Numbered from the stretch's first letter, positions 44,447-53,144 are shown. The stretch: 64,000 nucleotides of DNA from Oenococcus sicerae (GCF_004102045.2 NZ_CP029684.2:682001-746000), one strand, 5' to 3'. Numbers and translations are program-made. The notes: generated by a model not told the origin, from the sequence alone.

Positions 44447-45226
44447 TTGGGGGTTACTATTATTGATAAGACGGACAAATTATTATCCTTATTAAAATCC
44501 AAATATGAAAAAATTTTGGCCGATAATTTGGTTGGCATTTATTTACATGGTTCCTATGTGATGAACTGCTATAACCCAGCTATTAGTGATTTAGATTTTA
44601 TAGTGGTTATAAAGAATCCTTTAAATAACCAAACTAAAGAAAAAATTATGTCCATTATAATCAAAGACCTTTGGCCACTTGCTCCTGCTAAGGGATTAGA
44701 ATTTCACGTATTGCTTAAAAGCGATTTAATTACTTTTGTAGAACCAGTTCCCTTTGATTTTCATTTTTCTAAAATGCATTATCAAGCCTACTTAGCGGAT
44801 TCCCAGAGCTATATCAAGCGAATGAAAGGAACTGATCCTGACCTGACAGCCCATCTGATGATTGTGCGTAAATACGGCCAGGTTTTGATCGGCAGACCGA
44901 TCAACGAAATTTTTTGTGCTGTGCCTAAGCAAGCTTATTTCAGAAGTATTTTATTTGATGTTGCTGATGCAGAGAAAGAGATTATGCATAAACCAATGTA
45001 TATAATCTTGAATTTGTGCCGGGTGTTAGCTTTTAAAAAAGATAGTCTTGTCACTTCAAAACTTTCTGGAGGGCAGTGGGCATTACAAAATGTCGCTGAA
45101 AAATATCAGCAGCTCATAAAATCTGCTATATTTGATTATCAATCAGTCAGTTATGGACAAATTCAGTACCAGGTAACAGGTCTTCGGGATTTTGCTGAAT
45201 ATATGTTGAGAGAAATCGCCAAGTAG
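44447..45226 (+). CDS. Aminoglycoside adenylyltransferase-like nucleotidyltransferase
   Basis: Protein with an N-terminal nucleotidyltransferase core, GIYLHGSYVMNCYNPAISDLDFIVV, carrying the GS and DxD metal site, and a C-terminal helical DUF4111-type domain as in AadA/Ant(9). The frame opens at 44366, but homologue-like sequence starts near TIIDKTDKLLSLLK. A GGGGG run at 44449-44453 suggests a start at an ATT codon (44459 or 44462); otherwise TTG 44447 is used. It may confer spectinomycin-type resistance, but lactobacilli also carry sequence-similar proteins with no known resistance role. Confidence 0.65.
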   Translation: MGVTIIDKTDKLLSLLKSKYEKILADNLVGIYLHGSYVMNCYNPAISDLDFIVVIKNPLNNQTKEKIMSIIIKDLWPLAPAKGLEFHVLLKSDLITFVEPVPFDFHFSKMHYQAYLADSQSYIKRMKGTDPDLTAHLMIVRKYGQVLIGRPINEIFCAVPKQAYFRSILFDVADAEKEIMHKPMYIILNLCRVLAFKKDSLVTSKLSGGQWALQNVAEKYQQLIKSAIFDYQSVSYGQIQYQVTGLRDFAEYMLREIAK

Positions 45227-45293
45227 CTCAGGTTATCCTAGAAGCCAGTTGGCAACTGAAGGTATAAATAAGAAGTAGGAGAGATATTAAAAG

Positions 45294-45770
45294 ATGATTG
45301 TCCATCGTGTTTTCAAAGATACGGACGCAAATGCAGCAGCTGATTTAGTCAAAAAGACAATGCTAACCACAAATATCAGAGATTATTCTCGGGAATATTT
45401 AGAAAATGATCTGAAACATTTAACAGCTGAAGATTTTATTCAGAGAGCAAAAAATTTTCATTGTTACGTGTTTTTAGAGGACACAAGTAATCAAATTATA
45501 GCGGTTGGTTCGATTGGTCCTTATTGGGGCAAGGAAGATGAAAGCAGTCTTTTCAATATATTTGTCTTGCCTAACTACCAGGGTCACGGAGTTGGCAGAC
45601 AGCTTATGCAAGTACTGGAAGAAGATAGTTATTTTAAACGAGCGACTAGGATCGAAATTCCCGCTTCAATTACTGGATTAAAATTCTATGAAAAGATGGG
45701 CTATTCGTTTAAGAACGGCAACAAGTTACTTGATGATGAACAATTGTATCGCTTGGAAAAATTTAATTAA
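45294..45770 (+). CDS. GNAT family N-acetyltransferase
   Basis: Protein of 158 residues with the acetyl-CoA loop LPNYQGHGVGRQLMQ (Q/RxxGxG/A) near residue 95 and the FYEKMGYSF beta strand near the end. AGGAGAG precedes the ATG. Substrate unknown; the neighbours include resistance-type genes. Confidence 0.88.
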   Translation: MIVHRVFKDTDANAAADLVKKTMLTTNIRDYSREYLENDLKHLTAEDFIQRAKNFHCYVFLEDTSNQIIAVGSIGPYWGKEDESSLFNIFVLPNYQGHGVGRQLMQVLEEDSYFKRATRIEIPASITGLKFYEKMGYSFKNGNKLLDDEQLYRLEKFN

Positions 45771-46171
45771 CTTGATTAAGCAAAGTTGTGTATATACAAG
45801 ATATAGCATTGAAAACCTGCTTAAACGACATCAGATCATCCATTCGTATTCTAACAAGCGTGCCCTTATAGTAGCAGCTAAATAGTAGCTTGCTACTCAT
45901 TATTAAATCATTATTAAAACGAGAATTTGTCTTTCAAACGCGTTTCTCAAACCTTGAGGCCTCAAATTATACTAATTGCTTCGACAATGAGAGAATCAGA
46001 ATCATTGACTAGCAAAAACATTTGCCAAACGTTGATTTAGAAGCATTAATATCTTGAGGCGATGAGTCTGTACTATTCTCGATTGACTATTATTAAAAAG
46101 TTTTTACCAGCTTTCAAAGAAAACAGTTTATATAGTTGTTTTTTGTAAATCTATTTATGTTACACAAGCTA
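45771..46171. other. Gene-free AT-rich stretch with small palindromes
   Basis: No convincing gene. It holds several short perfect palindromes: AGTAGC-TT-GCTACT (45884-45897), AAACGCGTTT (45936-45945) and TTGAGGCCTCAA (45954-45965). None has a T run, so none is a clear terminator. Confidence 0.45.
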
Positions 46172-46441
46172 TTAATTACTCTTGAAATTAATCATTTGAT
46201 AGGGTGCTAAAAATCTGCTTTTATTAATAATGGCCGTTAATTCAGTAATTGATTCAGGGCTTTTTTTACTGACCCAATAGCAAAATATTAGAAATAAACT
46301 AGAAATGATTATTTCCTCGGCATAATCTGCCGTGCTTTTATAATCATTATCAATTAATGCAGTTATTATAGCCGATAATATTTTGAACATATGAACTGGC
46401 GCCATAAAATTCATATTACTTTCATAAGTGGTATTGGGCAA
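46172..46441 (-). CDS. Hypothetical helical protein, possible Rgg tail
   Basis: An 89-residue AT-rich frame: HMFKILSAIITALIDNDYKS, YAEEIIISSLFLIFCYWVSKK, ITELTAIINK. It is similar in style to the fragments at 39587-40522 and resembles the last helices of Rgg-family regulators, without a DNA-binding domain. No good ribosome binding site. It may be a degraded gene. Confidence 0.3.
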   Translation of the reverse strand: MPNTTYESNMNFMAPVHMFKILSAIITALIDNDYKSTADYAEEIIISSLFLIFCYWVSKKSPESITELTAIINKSRFLAPYQMINFKSN

Positions 46442-46512
46442 TATCTAGATAGCTAAAGCAAATGAAAAAGCGCTCAACCGAGTGGTTAAAGTGCCTTGTC
46501 AACATACAACTC

Positions 46513-46585
46513 TGGATGCTCAGGGGCTCGAACCCTGGACCCACGGATTAAGAGTCCGTTGCTCTACCAACTGAGCTAAGCATCC
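46513..46585 (-). tRNA. tRNA-Lys (anticodon CTT)
   Basis: A 73-base cloverleaf: acceptor GGATGCT/AGCATCC, D arm GCTC..GAGC, anticodon stem ACGGA/TCCGT with loop CTCTTAA giving CTT, T arm CAGGG TTCGAGC CCCTG. It borders the accessory stretch. Confidence 0.95.
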
Positions 46586-46598
46586 AATACAAGTTAAT

Positions 46599-46628
46599 AT
46601 TTTATCACGATTCGCAGCGAATAGACAA
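46599..46628 (-). promoter_or_regulatory. Promoter of tRNA-Lys with palindromic spacer
   Basis: On the minus strand TTGTCT (46628-46623), 18-base spacer, TAAAAT (46604-46599). The spacer contains ATTCGCAGCGAAT (46610-46622), a perfect inverted repeat with a one-base centre. Confidence 0.55.
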
Positions 46629-46666
46629 GATTTGGCGCTACTTTCTTAATTGTTTAGCTTGGCTGT

Positions 46667-46672
46667 TATAAT
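46667..46672 (+). promoter_or_regulatory. -10 element of walR, leaderless type
   Basis: A consensus TATAAT ends only eight bases before the walR ATG, so transcription probably starts at or next to the start codon. No Shine-Dalgarno site is present. Confidence 0.55.
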
Positions 46673-46680
46673 ATGAAGTT

Positions 46681-47397
46681 ATGAGTAAAATTCTTGTAGT
46701 TGATGATGAGAAACCGATTTCTGACGTTATTAAATTTAATTTGCAAAAAGAAGGTTACGATGTCGTGACAGCTTTTGATGGCCGGGAAGCCTTGGATGTT
46801 TTCGCTGCCGAGAATCCTGATCTTGTTTTGCTGGATCAAATGCTGCCGGAAATTGAGGGAACTGAAGTGTTGAGACAGATTCGTTCCAAATCTTCAACAC
46901 CGGTGATCATTGTGACTGCCAAAGATAGTGAAATCGATAAGGTTGTTGGATTAGAGATGGGGGCCGATGATTATGTAACCAAACCCTTTTCTAATCGCGA
47001 ACTAGTTGCACGTGTCAAAGCTAATTTGCGCCGTCAAGATGCCACTCTGCCTGGTGTAGAAGCATCCAACGATCGTGCTGAGAAAGATATTAAAATTGCT
47101 GACCTAGTGATTCGTCCAGATGCTTATACCGTGGCTAAAAATGGTCTTGATCTGGATCTGACTCACCGTGAATTTGATTTATTGCATTATTTGGCTCGTC
47201 GTCCTGGCCAAGTCCTAACTAGAGAAGCGCTATTAACTGAGGTTTGGGGATTTGATTATTTTGGTGATGTTCGAACAGTGGATGTGACAGTTCGCCGTTT
47301 GCGGGAAAAAATTGAAGATTCGCCCAGTCGGCCTGAAATTTTAATAACAAAACGTGGTGTTGGCTACTTTATCAAACCTGATAGTGTCCACAAATAA
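46681..47397 (+). CDS. walR: Response regulator WalR (YycF)
   Basis: Protein of 238 residues: receiver domain with [14 protein letters not shown] (phospho-acceptor Asp; Met more often follows Asp in this family) and [12 protein letters not shown], then an OmpR-type winged helix ([32 protein letters not shown]). It controls cell-wall remodelling. The walK gene starts nine bases downstream. Confidence 0.95.
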   Translation: MSKILVVDDEKPISDVIKFNLQKEGYDVVTAFDGREALDVFAAENPDLVLLDQMLPEIEGTEVLRQIRSKSSTPVIIVTAKDSEIDKVVGLEMGADDYVTKPFSNRELVARVKANLRRQDATLPGVEASNDRAEKDIKIADLVIRPDAYTVAKNGLDLDLTHREFDLLHYLARRPGQVLTREALLTEVWGFDYFGDVRTVDVTVRRLREKIEDSPSRPEILITKRGVGYFIKPDSVHK

Positions 47398-47406
47398 CAA
47401 TATAGC

Positions 47407-49308
47407 ATGACTAATTTTTCCAAAGCTATTTCCAGATTTTTTCGATCAGTACATTTTAAAATTGCACTGATTTTTACTGTTATTACTTTGATCACGCTGG
47501 GACTTGTTGGCGCTTTTTTTGTCAACCAATACTCTTCTCAGCTAATTGATTCCTTCGATGCCCGTGTGACGATTCCGACAACGATCAAGAACCAGTTAAT
47601 TTCTGAACTTCAAATTTCAAACTCAACGACTGCTAATCAAGACATCAATCAAACCTTATCGACTTTAGGCGGTTCTACGGAACAAGATTATGTTTATGTC
47701 GTTGACCAAAAAGGTGTTATCCGCGGCAGTCTGACGGTTGAGATGAAGCAGCTTGTTGGCCAAGGAGTTGGTGCTTCGATCAATACAACACAAGCTCAAA
47801 CCAATATTTCTCGCGCACTGTCATCTAACGATACTTACGTTGAGCGTTTTCGCAGTAAAATTCTGGGTCGACGCTATGAAACTTTGACGGTGCCGCTAGA
47901 GAGCAAGCTAGGTGACCGCAGTTCGACTGTTGGGGTATTTGTCTATACAGCCAGTATGGAATCTATCTATTCGTCAATTGCAAACATTACAAATATGTTT
48001 ATTGGTGCCTTATTTATTCCTTTATTGATGGCTATCATGATCGGTTTTTTGATGGTCCGTTTGCTGACACGACCAATTACAGAGTTAGCCAACCAGACCG
48101 AGGAAATCACAAAAGGCAATTACTCACTTCGAAACTCAATTAAATCCAAAGATGAAATTGGCGTTTTGGCGACTCAGATCAATGATTTGTCTGACACGAT
48201 CGCTTCAGAGACAGCAGTGTCGAATATGGAAAGCGATCGACTGAATTCTTTGTTGTCGAATATGACCGATGGTGTCTTAGCGATCACCCGAGATGGCACG
48301 GTCACGATCATTAACCAAGCGGCTTTGGATCTTTTACATATTTCTCGGTCTGATGAGGCCGTCGGCAAAAATATTTCCGATCTGCTAAAACTTGTTGATA
48401 AAAAAATTACCTTGCGTAAACTTTTTCAATCCATTCGCGGTTTTGCGGTGCAGCCCGATGGTTCCAGTGATGTTACGTTAAATGTGGTGGCCAGCCTTGT
48501 ACGTCGTCAGTCCAGTTTCATTTCTGGTGCCGTTGTTGTTTTACGTGATGTGACCCGCCAATTGAAATTAGAAACAGACCAAAAGAACTTCGTTTCAAAT
48601 GTTAGCCATGAGTTAAGAACGCCGCTGACTTCAGTCAATTCTTACATTGAAACTCTTCAAGAGGGCGCTTTAACACAAAGAAAAATTGCTCGCGAGTTTT
48701 TGGGCGTGGCTCACGATGAAACGCAAAGAATGATTCACATGATCAATGATTTGCTTGAATTATCACGGATGGATCAGGGTACGGCCAAAATGGAGACCGA
48801 GGCTGTTAATTTCTCGAAATTTGTTAATTATGTTTTGGATCGTTTTGATGTGATGTTTAAACAAGGCCACTCAATGCATTCGAATCATAACTATAAAATT
48901 ATTCGTCATTATGACCAGCAAAAAGCCATTTATGCTGAGATAGACTCCGATAAATTCATGCAGGTCATGGACAATGTGATTAATAATGCGATCAATTATT
49001 CTCCTGATGGCGGTAATATTGAAATCGGGATCGAAGAGACTGATGAGTCTATTATTTTAAGCATTAAGGATCATGGATTAGGTATTCCTAAAAAAGAGTT
49101 GGATAATATCTTTACACGCTTTTACCGTGTTGATAAATCACGAGCTAGAAAACAGGGTGGATCAGGACTTGGTTTAGCCATTTCTAAAGAAGTCGTAGAA
49201 GCCTTACATGGTAAAATGCGTGTTGAATCAACAGTTAATGTGGGTACGACTTTCTTCATCACGTTGCCGAAGGTTGACACAAGCTCATCGCGATTTGATT
49301 TTAATTAA
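47407..49308 (+). CDS. walK: Sensor histidine kinase WalK (YycG)
   Basis: Protein of 633 residues: membrane helix near residue 20, extracellular PAS-like sensor, second helix near 205, HAMP, PAS with LSNMTDGVLAITRDG, HisKA motif FVSNVSHELRTPLTS, then HATPase with DNVINNAINYSP and GSGLGLAISKEVVE. All catalytic boxes are intact. In relatives yycH, yycI and yycJ follow and restrain or assist the kinase; here htrA follows directly. Confidence 0.96.
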   Translation: MTNFSKAISRFFRSVHFKIALIFTVITLITLGLVGAFFVNQYSSQLIDSFDARVTIPTTIKNQLISELQISNSTTANQDINQTLSTLGGSTEQDYVYVVDQKGVIRGSLTVEMKQLVGQGVGASINTTQAQTNISRALSSNDTYVERFRSKILGRRYETLTVPLESKLGDRSSTVGVFVYTASMESIYSSIANITNMFIGALFIPLLMAIMIGFLMVRLLTRPITELANQTEEITKGNYSLRNSIKSKDEIGVLATQINDLSDTIASETAVSNMESDRLNSLLSNMTDGVLAITRDGTVTIINQAALDLLHISRSDEAVGKNISDLLKLVDKKITLRKLFQSIRGFAVQPDGSSDVTLNVVASLVRRQSSFISGAVVVLRDVTRQLKLETDQKNFVSNVSHELRTPLTSVNSYIETLQEGALTQRKIAREFLGVAHDETQRMIHMINDLLELSRMDQGTAKMETEAVNFSKFVNYVLDRFDVMFKQGHSMHSNHNYKIIRHYDQQKAIYAEIDSDKFMQVMDNVINNAINYSPDGGNIEIGIEETDESIILSIKDHGLGIPKKELDNIFTRFYRVDKSRARKQGGSGLGLAISKEVVEALHGKMRVESTVNVGTTFFITLPKVDTSSSRFDFN

Positions 49309-49356
49309 TGTTACTTTAATCTTATATTTGGATAATAATGTCGGAGGTATGTGTTA

Positions 49357-50619
49357 GTGGCTGAGAAGAGAGACCTAGATGAACCGCAAGAAGAAAATGA
49401 AACTCAAACAAGCAAAAAACAACACCATGCTGGGCGGATCATCGCGACAGCTGTTTTAGCGGGTTTGCTGGGTGGCGGTGTCGCAGTCGGCGCAGGCTAC
49501 GTGTATACTCAGACAACCAATTTCATTGGTAAAACGACTGGTGTTTTAGGCAACGGCAAAACAACGATCCAAGCACCCACTATTTCTGGCAAAACTGATG
49601 CTACGAAGGTTTACAACAACTTAAAAGGAGCTGTTGTTTCTGTTTTAAATCAGCAAAAAAGCACTGCCAGCACAAGCCAATTTTCATCATCATCGAGCAG
49701 CAGTTCGACTAGCAGCAGCTTCCAGACCGCTTCAGAGGGCTCGGGCGTGATTTATAAAGCAACTAACGGCGTTGCTTATTTAGTTACTAATCACCACGTT
49801 GTTTCTGGGGCAGACAGGATCCAGGTCGTTTTATATGATGGCACGAAGATAACTGCCAAATTAGTTGGGTCTGATGCAATGACTGATCTAGCTGTTTTAA
49901 AAATTGTGAGTTCCGATGTCAAAACTGTGGCACAGTTCGGCAATTCTAATCAGATCAAAACTGGTCAAACCGTGTTGGCGATCGGATCCCCGTTAGGTAC
50001 GGATTATGCTTCCTCTGTGACAGAAGGGATCATCTCGGCACCTAAAAGACTTGTTTCTAATACATCAGAAAGCGGCAAAACAAATTATGGTGATTCGGTC
50101 GCGATTCAAACCGATGCAGCCATTAATCCAGGTAATTCAGGCGGCCCGTTGGTAAATACTGCTGGACAAGTTGTCGGCATTAATTCACAAAAACTCACGG
50201 AAACTGATGAGGGAGAATCAGTCGAGGGGATGGGCTTTGCTATTCCTTCGAATACAGTGGTCAATATTGCAAATAAATTAGTTAAATATGGCAAGATCGT
50301 CCGACCTGCATTGGGTGTTGAAGTAGTTGATTTGAACGAAGTCTCTACTGAGGATCGGATCAATACCTTAAAATTGCCTAGCAAAGTCAAGGGTGGTGTC
50401 GTAATTGCTGGTTTTTCAGACAAGAATTCGCCAGCCAAGAAAGCCGGTATGAAAAAATATGATGTCATTGTTGCAGTGAATGGCAAAAAAGTTTCTGATT
50501 TGGCTGACATGCGTGATATTATTTATAAATTCAGCATTGGCGACTCAGTTAAAATCACTTATTATCGTGGATCAAGCGAGAAAATAGCAACTGTCAAGAT
50601 GAGCGAAAGTCTAAAATAA
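49357..50619 (+). CDS. htrA: HtrA/DegP-type serine protease
   Basis: Protein of about 420 residues: a charged N-terminus, one membrane helix (about 25-50), a Ser/Thr-rich linker, trypsin-like domain with triad His in LVTNHHVVSG, Asp in SDAMTDLAVL and Ser in NPGNSGGPLV, then one PDZ domain. It degrades misfolded secreted proteins. The start is GTG 49357 rather than GTG 49351, because GGAGG at 49343-49347 is then nine bases away. It sits between walK and rlmH as in many Firmicutes. Confidence 0.94.
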   Translation: MAEKRDLDEPQEENETQTSKKQHHAGRIIATAVLAGLLGGGVAVGAGYVYTQTTNFIGKTTGVLGNGKTTIQAPTISGKTDATKVYNNLKGAVVSVLNQQKSTASTSQFSSSSSSSSTSSSFQTASEGSGVIYKATNGVAYLVTNHHVVSGADRIQVVLYDGTKITAKLVGSDAMTDLAVLKIVSSDVKTVAQFGNSNQIKTGQTVLAIGSPLGTDYASSVTEGIISAPKRLVSNTSESGKTNYGDSVAIQTDAAINPGNSGGPLVNTAGQVVGINSQKLTETDEGESVEGMGFAIPSNTVVNIANKLVKYGKIVRPALGVEVVDLNEVSTEDRINTLKLPSKVKGGVVIAGFSDKNSPAKKAGMKKYDVIVAVNGKKVSDLADMRDIIYKFSIGDSVKITYYRGSSEKIATVKMSESLK

Positions 50620-50622
50620 TAA

Positions 50623-50663
50623 CTATCCACAATTTATTAAGGATTTACTAATACTGTGGATAA
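50623..50663. promoter_or_regulatory. Pair of inverted DnaA boxes between htrA and rlmH
   Basis: CTATCCACA (50623-50631, one mismatch) and TGTGGATAA (50655-50663, exact box on the opposite strand) face each other 23 bases apart. Confidence 0.6.
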
Positions 50664-50686
50664 CTTAATATACGAACACGATACAG

Positions 50687-50705
50687 GCCGAGAAATCGGC
50701 TTTTT
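50687..50705 (+). terminator. Terminator of the wal-htrA unit
   Basis: GCCGA and TCGGC around GAAA followed by five T. Confidence 0.75.
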
Positions 50706-50761
50706 GTATAATCGAAAATATTTTTTGTTCGTGTGGAAAAGTGGATAAAACAAGCGAACGT

Positions 50762-50767
50762 TATAAT
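50762..50767 (+). promoter_or_regulatory. -10 element of rlmH, leaderless type
   Basis: TATAAT ends seven bases before the ATG that fits the family start, and no Shine-Dalgarno site lies between. Confidence 0.5.
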
Positions 50768-50774
50768 TAGTTAC

Positions 50775-51257
50775 ATGTTGAATATCCGGATTTTGGTTGT
50801 TGGCAAAATTAAAGAAAAGTATTTTACAGCAGCTTTGGTAGAGTATTTAAAACGGCTTTCGCGTTTTGTAAGAACCGAGATCGTCGAGGTCAAAGACGAA
50901 GCGACACCGGAAAAAGCGAGTTCATCTGATAATGAACGTATTCTTCAAAATGAAGGACAACGACTCATTGAGAAAATTGATCATCGCGATTTTGTTTTTG
51001 CTTTAGCGATCGAGGGAAAACTGATTTCATCGGAAAACTTAGCAGCTGAAATGAATCGTCTGCCAATTGATGGTTATTCAACGATTGATTTTGTTATTGG
51101 CGGTTCTTTAGGCCTTTCAAATGAAGTTAAAAAAAGAGCGAACGCCAAGATTTCTTTTGGCCGCATCACGCTGCCTCACCAATTGGCTAGAGTCGTGTTA
51201 TGCGAGCAAGTCTACCGTGCTTTTATGATAAATGAGGGAAGTCCATATCATAAATAG
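50775..51257 (+). CDS. rlmH: 23S rRNA (pseudouridine1915-N3)-methyltransferase RlmH
   Basis: Start MLNIRILVVGKIKEKYF gives 160 residues, the normal length; the frame also extends to 50733 without support. SPOUT-fold landmarks are FALAIEGKLISSE, DFVIGGSLGLS and LPHQLARVVLCEQVYRAF. It methylates a pseudouridine in helix 69 of 23S rRNA. Confidence 0.95.
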   Translation: MLNIRILVVGKIKEKYFTAALVEYLKRLSRFVRTEIVEVKDEATPEKASSSDNERILQNEGQRLIEKIDHRDFVFALAIEGKLISSENLAAEMNRLPIDGYSTIDFVIGGSLGLSNEVKKRANAKISFGRITLPHQLARVVLCEQVYRAFMINEGSPYHK

Positions 51258-51273
51258 TGGTCGCTTTTATTAA

Positions 51274-51305
51274 AAAACAAGCCAATTAATTTGACTTGTT
51301 TTTGT
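51274..51305. terminator. Likely bidirectional terminator
   Basis: AACAAG and CTTGTT arms with T-rich ends on both strands, between the convergent rlmH and SHOCT-domain genes. Confidence 0.55.
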
Positions 51306-51651
51306 TATTTTTATTAGGTTTGTTCAGTTCATCTTCGGTCTTTTCAGCATCTTTAATATCCTCATCTTTGATATCGGAAGCTCGCCAGGCTAGTAATTTT
51401 TTTCTTTTTAAATATTTGCTTTCGGAAATTTCACCGCGAGCAAATTTTTCATCCAAAATTCTTTGTGCCTCATTTGATCTGAAATAACTGCCCAAATGTG
51501 TGAATTCAATTTTATCTTTTTTTTGATACTTTTTCCAAAATGCGATAACGATCAAAACAATAATAATCAAGATAGCAATTTGAACACAAAAAGCGATTAA
51601 AGACCAGATCCAAGCAAATGGGCTCATCATGTTCCAACTATATCCATTCAT
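51286..51651 (-). CDS. Small membrane protein with SHOCT domain
   Basis: Protein of 121 residues: one N-terminal membrane helix (about 12-40), basic KKYQKKDK, then the SHOCT motif AQRILDEKFARGEISESKYLKRKKLL and a charged tail ending in Lys/Asn repeats. SHOCT segments are short oligomerisation modules of membrane proteins. Function unknown. Confidence 0.75.
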   Translation of the reverse strand: MNGYSWNMMSPFAWIWSLIAFCVQIAILIIIVLIVIAFWKKYQKKDKIEFTHLGSYFRSNEAQRILDEKFARGEISESKYLKRKKLLAWRASDIKDEDIKDAEKTEDELNKPNKNNKNKSN

Positions 51652-51674
51652 TGCCTTAATGCCTCATTGCCATA

Positions 51675-51698
51675 AGAAAAAACCCGCACGACGGCGAG
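51675..51698 (-). terminator. Terminator overlapping the end of the 59-residue gene
   Basis: On the minus strand CTCGC and GCGGG pair around a six-base loop with eight T nearby, starting at the stop codon of the preceding gene. Confidence 0.6.
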
Positions 51699-51699
51699 C

Positions 51700-51879
51700 T
51701 TATGCTTTTCCATTGATTTTAACGGCTTTAGGGAGTTCGACACCTTCAACGCCTTTTGCCCACTGCTGCAACTGAGCAGTACGCTTCAATTGGTTTTTCT
51801 TTTGTTGATTATGAGACACTGGCCGTGGTGCTGAAAATGAATTAAACGGCGACTTACCAGTTAAATTTTTACTAGACAT
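51700..51879 (-). CDS. Hypothetical protein, 59 residues
   Basis: Start ATG 51879 (MSSKNLTGKSPFNSF) follows GAGGTATAACT. The protein is basic and Gln/Lys-rich with a C-terminal GVEGVELPKAVKINGKA, no membrane helix and no cysteine. I do not recognise a family. A terminator follows at the stop. Confidence 0.5.
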   Translation of the reverse strand: MSSKNLTGKSPFNSFSAPRPVSHNQQKKNQLKRTAQLQQWAKGVEGVELPKAVKINGKA

Positions 51880-51961
51880 AGTTATACCTCGAAAATATTT
51901 TAAGCAATTGTTTATTTTACGTGCTTTCGTCCTAAAAAGCAAGGATCGCACCAATCTTAGC

Positions 51962-51967
51962 TATAAT
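51962..51967 (+). promoter_or_regulatory. -10 element of the AI-2E transporter gene, leaderless type
   Basis: TATAAT seven bases before the ATG at 51975, with no Shine-Dalgarno site. Confidence 0.5.
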
Positions 51968-51974
51968 TTAAGTA

Positions 51975-53141
51975 ATGGAATTTCTTAAAAAAAATCGACT
52001 CCTGTACTGGACTATTGAAATTTTGCTGCTAGCAATCTTAATATTAGTCTTGTCATCGCTAAGTTTTATCTTTGAACCAATCGGTATTTTCTTTCGCACG
52101 ATCTTTTTTCCTTTGATCGTTGCGGGATTTCTTTATTATTTATTGCATCCAGTTGCTGATTTTCTGGAAAAACATTTTCATTTAAAACATTTGTTAGCTG
52201 TGTCGCTGACCTTTTTTATCTTTGTTCTTTTGGTTATTTTGGCTTTTATCGCCTTTATGCCGCAATTGGTCGAACAGATCAGCAACATGCTTGGTTCTTT
52301 GCCGAGCTTTGCTAAAGATATGCAAAAACTCGTTGATAGTTGGGCTAAATCCAACTGGTTCAAACAGCTTGGACAAGAGATCAAAGTTAAGGATATTCAA
52401 ACACAAATCAGCAAATATTCCTCTACTTTTTTGAAGGTTTCTTTAAGCAGTCTGGGGAACATCGTCTCCTTTATGACGACGTTCACGGTTAATTTGATTA
52501 CGATTCCGATCATGCTTTTTTACATGCTGGCTGATGGTGACAAATTTATTCCTTTTATTAACCGCTTTGTTTTTCCAAGTCGAACCAAGGAAGTAAGCGA
52601 ACTAGCAGCACGTATGAATAAAACGATTAGCCGTTATATTGACGGCCAGTTTATTGAAGCGATGTTTGTCATGACTTTTATTACAGTTGGTTATCTGATT
52701 ATTCATCAGCCATTTGCACCGATACTGGGAATTTTTTCCGGTTTGTGTGTGCTAATACCTTATGTTGGGCCATATATCGGCATGCTGCCTAGTTTATTCA
52801 TTGCCATGACAATTAGCGGCCAACAGGTTTTAGCTGTTCTAGCGGTCGTTTTGATCGTTAGCCAGCTGGATGGCAATTTGATTTATCCAAATGTGATTGG
52901 TCGAAATTTGAAGATTCACCCATTGACGATCATTATTATCTTGCTATCAGCCGGCAATATTTGGGGACTTTTCGGCATGATCCTTGGAGTACCGATATAC
53001 GCTATTTTACGAACGCTGTTTATTTTTATTTATAACTTGTATCAGTTGAGAAAAGGTAAAAAAAATTCGCTCGAGGATGCACTGATCAAAGAAAAGGAAT
53101 TACCAAATGATCGATTGAAACAGCCCAAAAAGGAGGACTAA
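51975..53141 (+). CDS. AI-2E family transporter (PerM/YtvI-like)
   Basis: Protein of 388 residues with about seven to eight membrane helices. The central hydrophilic loop is followed by the family hallmark PYVGPYIGMLPS and LDGNLIYPNVIG near residue 300. Members export small molecules; the autoinducer-2 role is not general, so the substrate is unknown. It starts the unit with rsmG, parA and parB. Confidence 0.88.
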   Translation: MEFLKKNRLLYWTIEILLLAILILVLSSLSFIFEPIGIFFRTIFFPLIVAGFLYYLLHPVADFLEKHFHLKHLLAVSLTFFIFVLLVILAFIAFMPQLVEQISNMLGSLPSFAKDMQKLVDSWAKSNWFKQLGQEIKVKDIQTQISKYSSTFLKVSLSSLGNIVSFMTTFTVNLITIPIMLFYMLADGDKFIPFINRFVFPSRTKEVSELAARMNKTISRYIDGQFIEAMFVMTFITVGYLIIHQPFAPILGIFSGLCVLIPYVGPYIGMLPSLFIAMTISGQQVLAVLAVVLIVSQLDGNLIYPNVIGRNLKIHPLTIIIILLSAGNIWGLFGMILGVPIYAILRTLFIFIYNLYQLRKGKKNSLEDALIKEKELPNDRLKQPKKED

Positions 53142-53144
53142 CAA

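Noticed and set aside
45688-45885. Rightward frame overlapping the GNAT gene end
   Set aside because: Out of frame with the acetyltransferase, no ribosome binding site, not protein-like.
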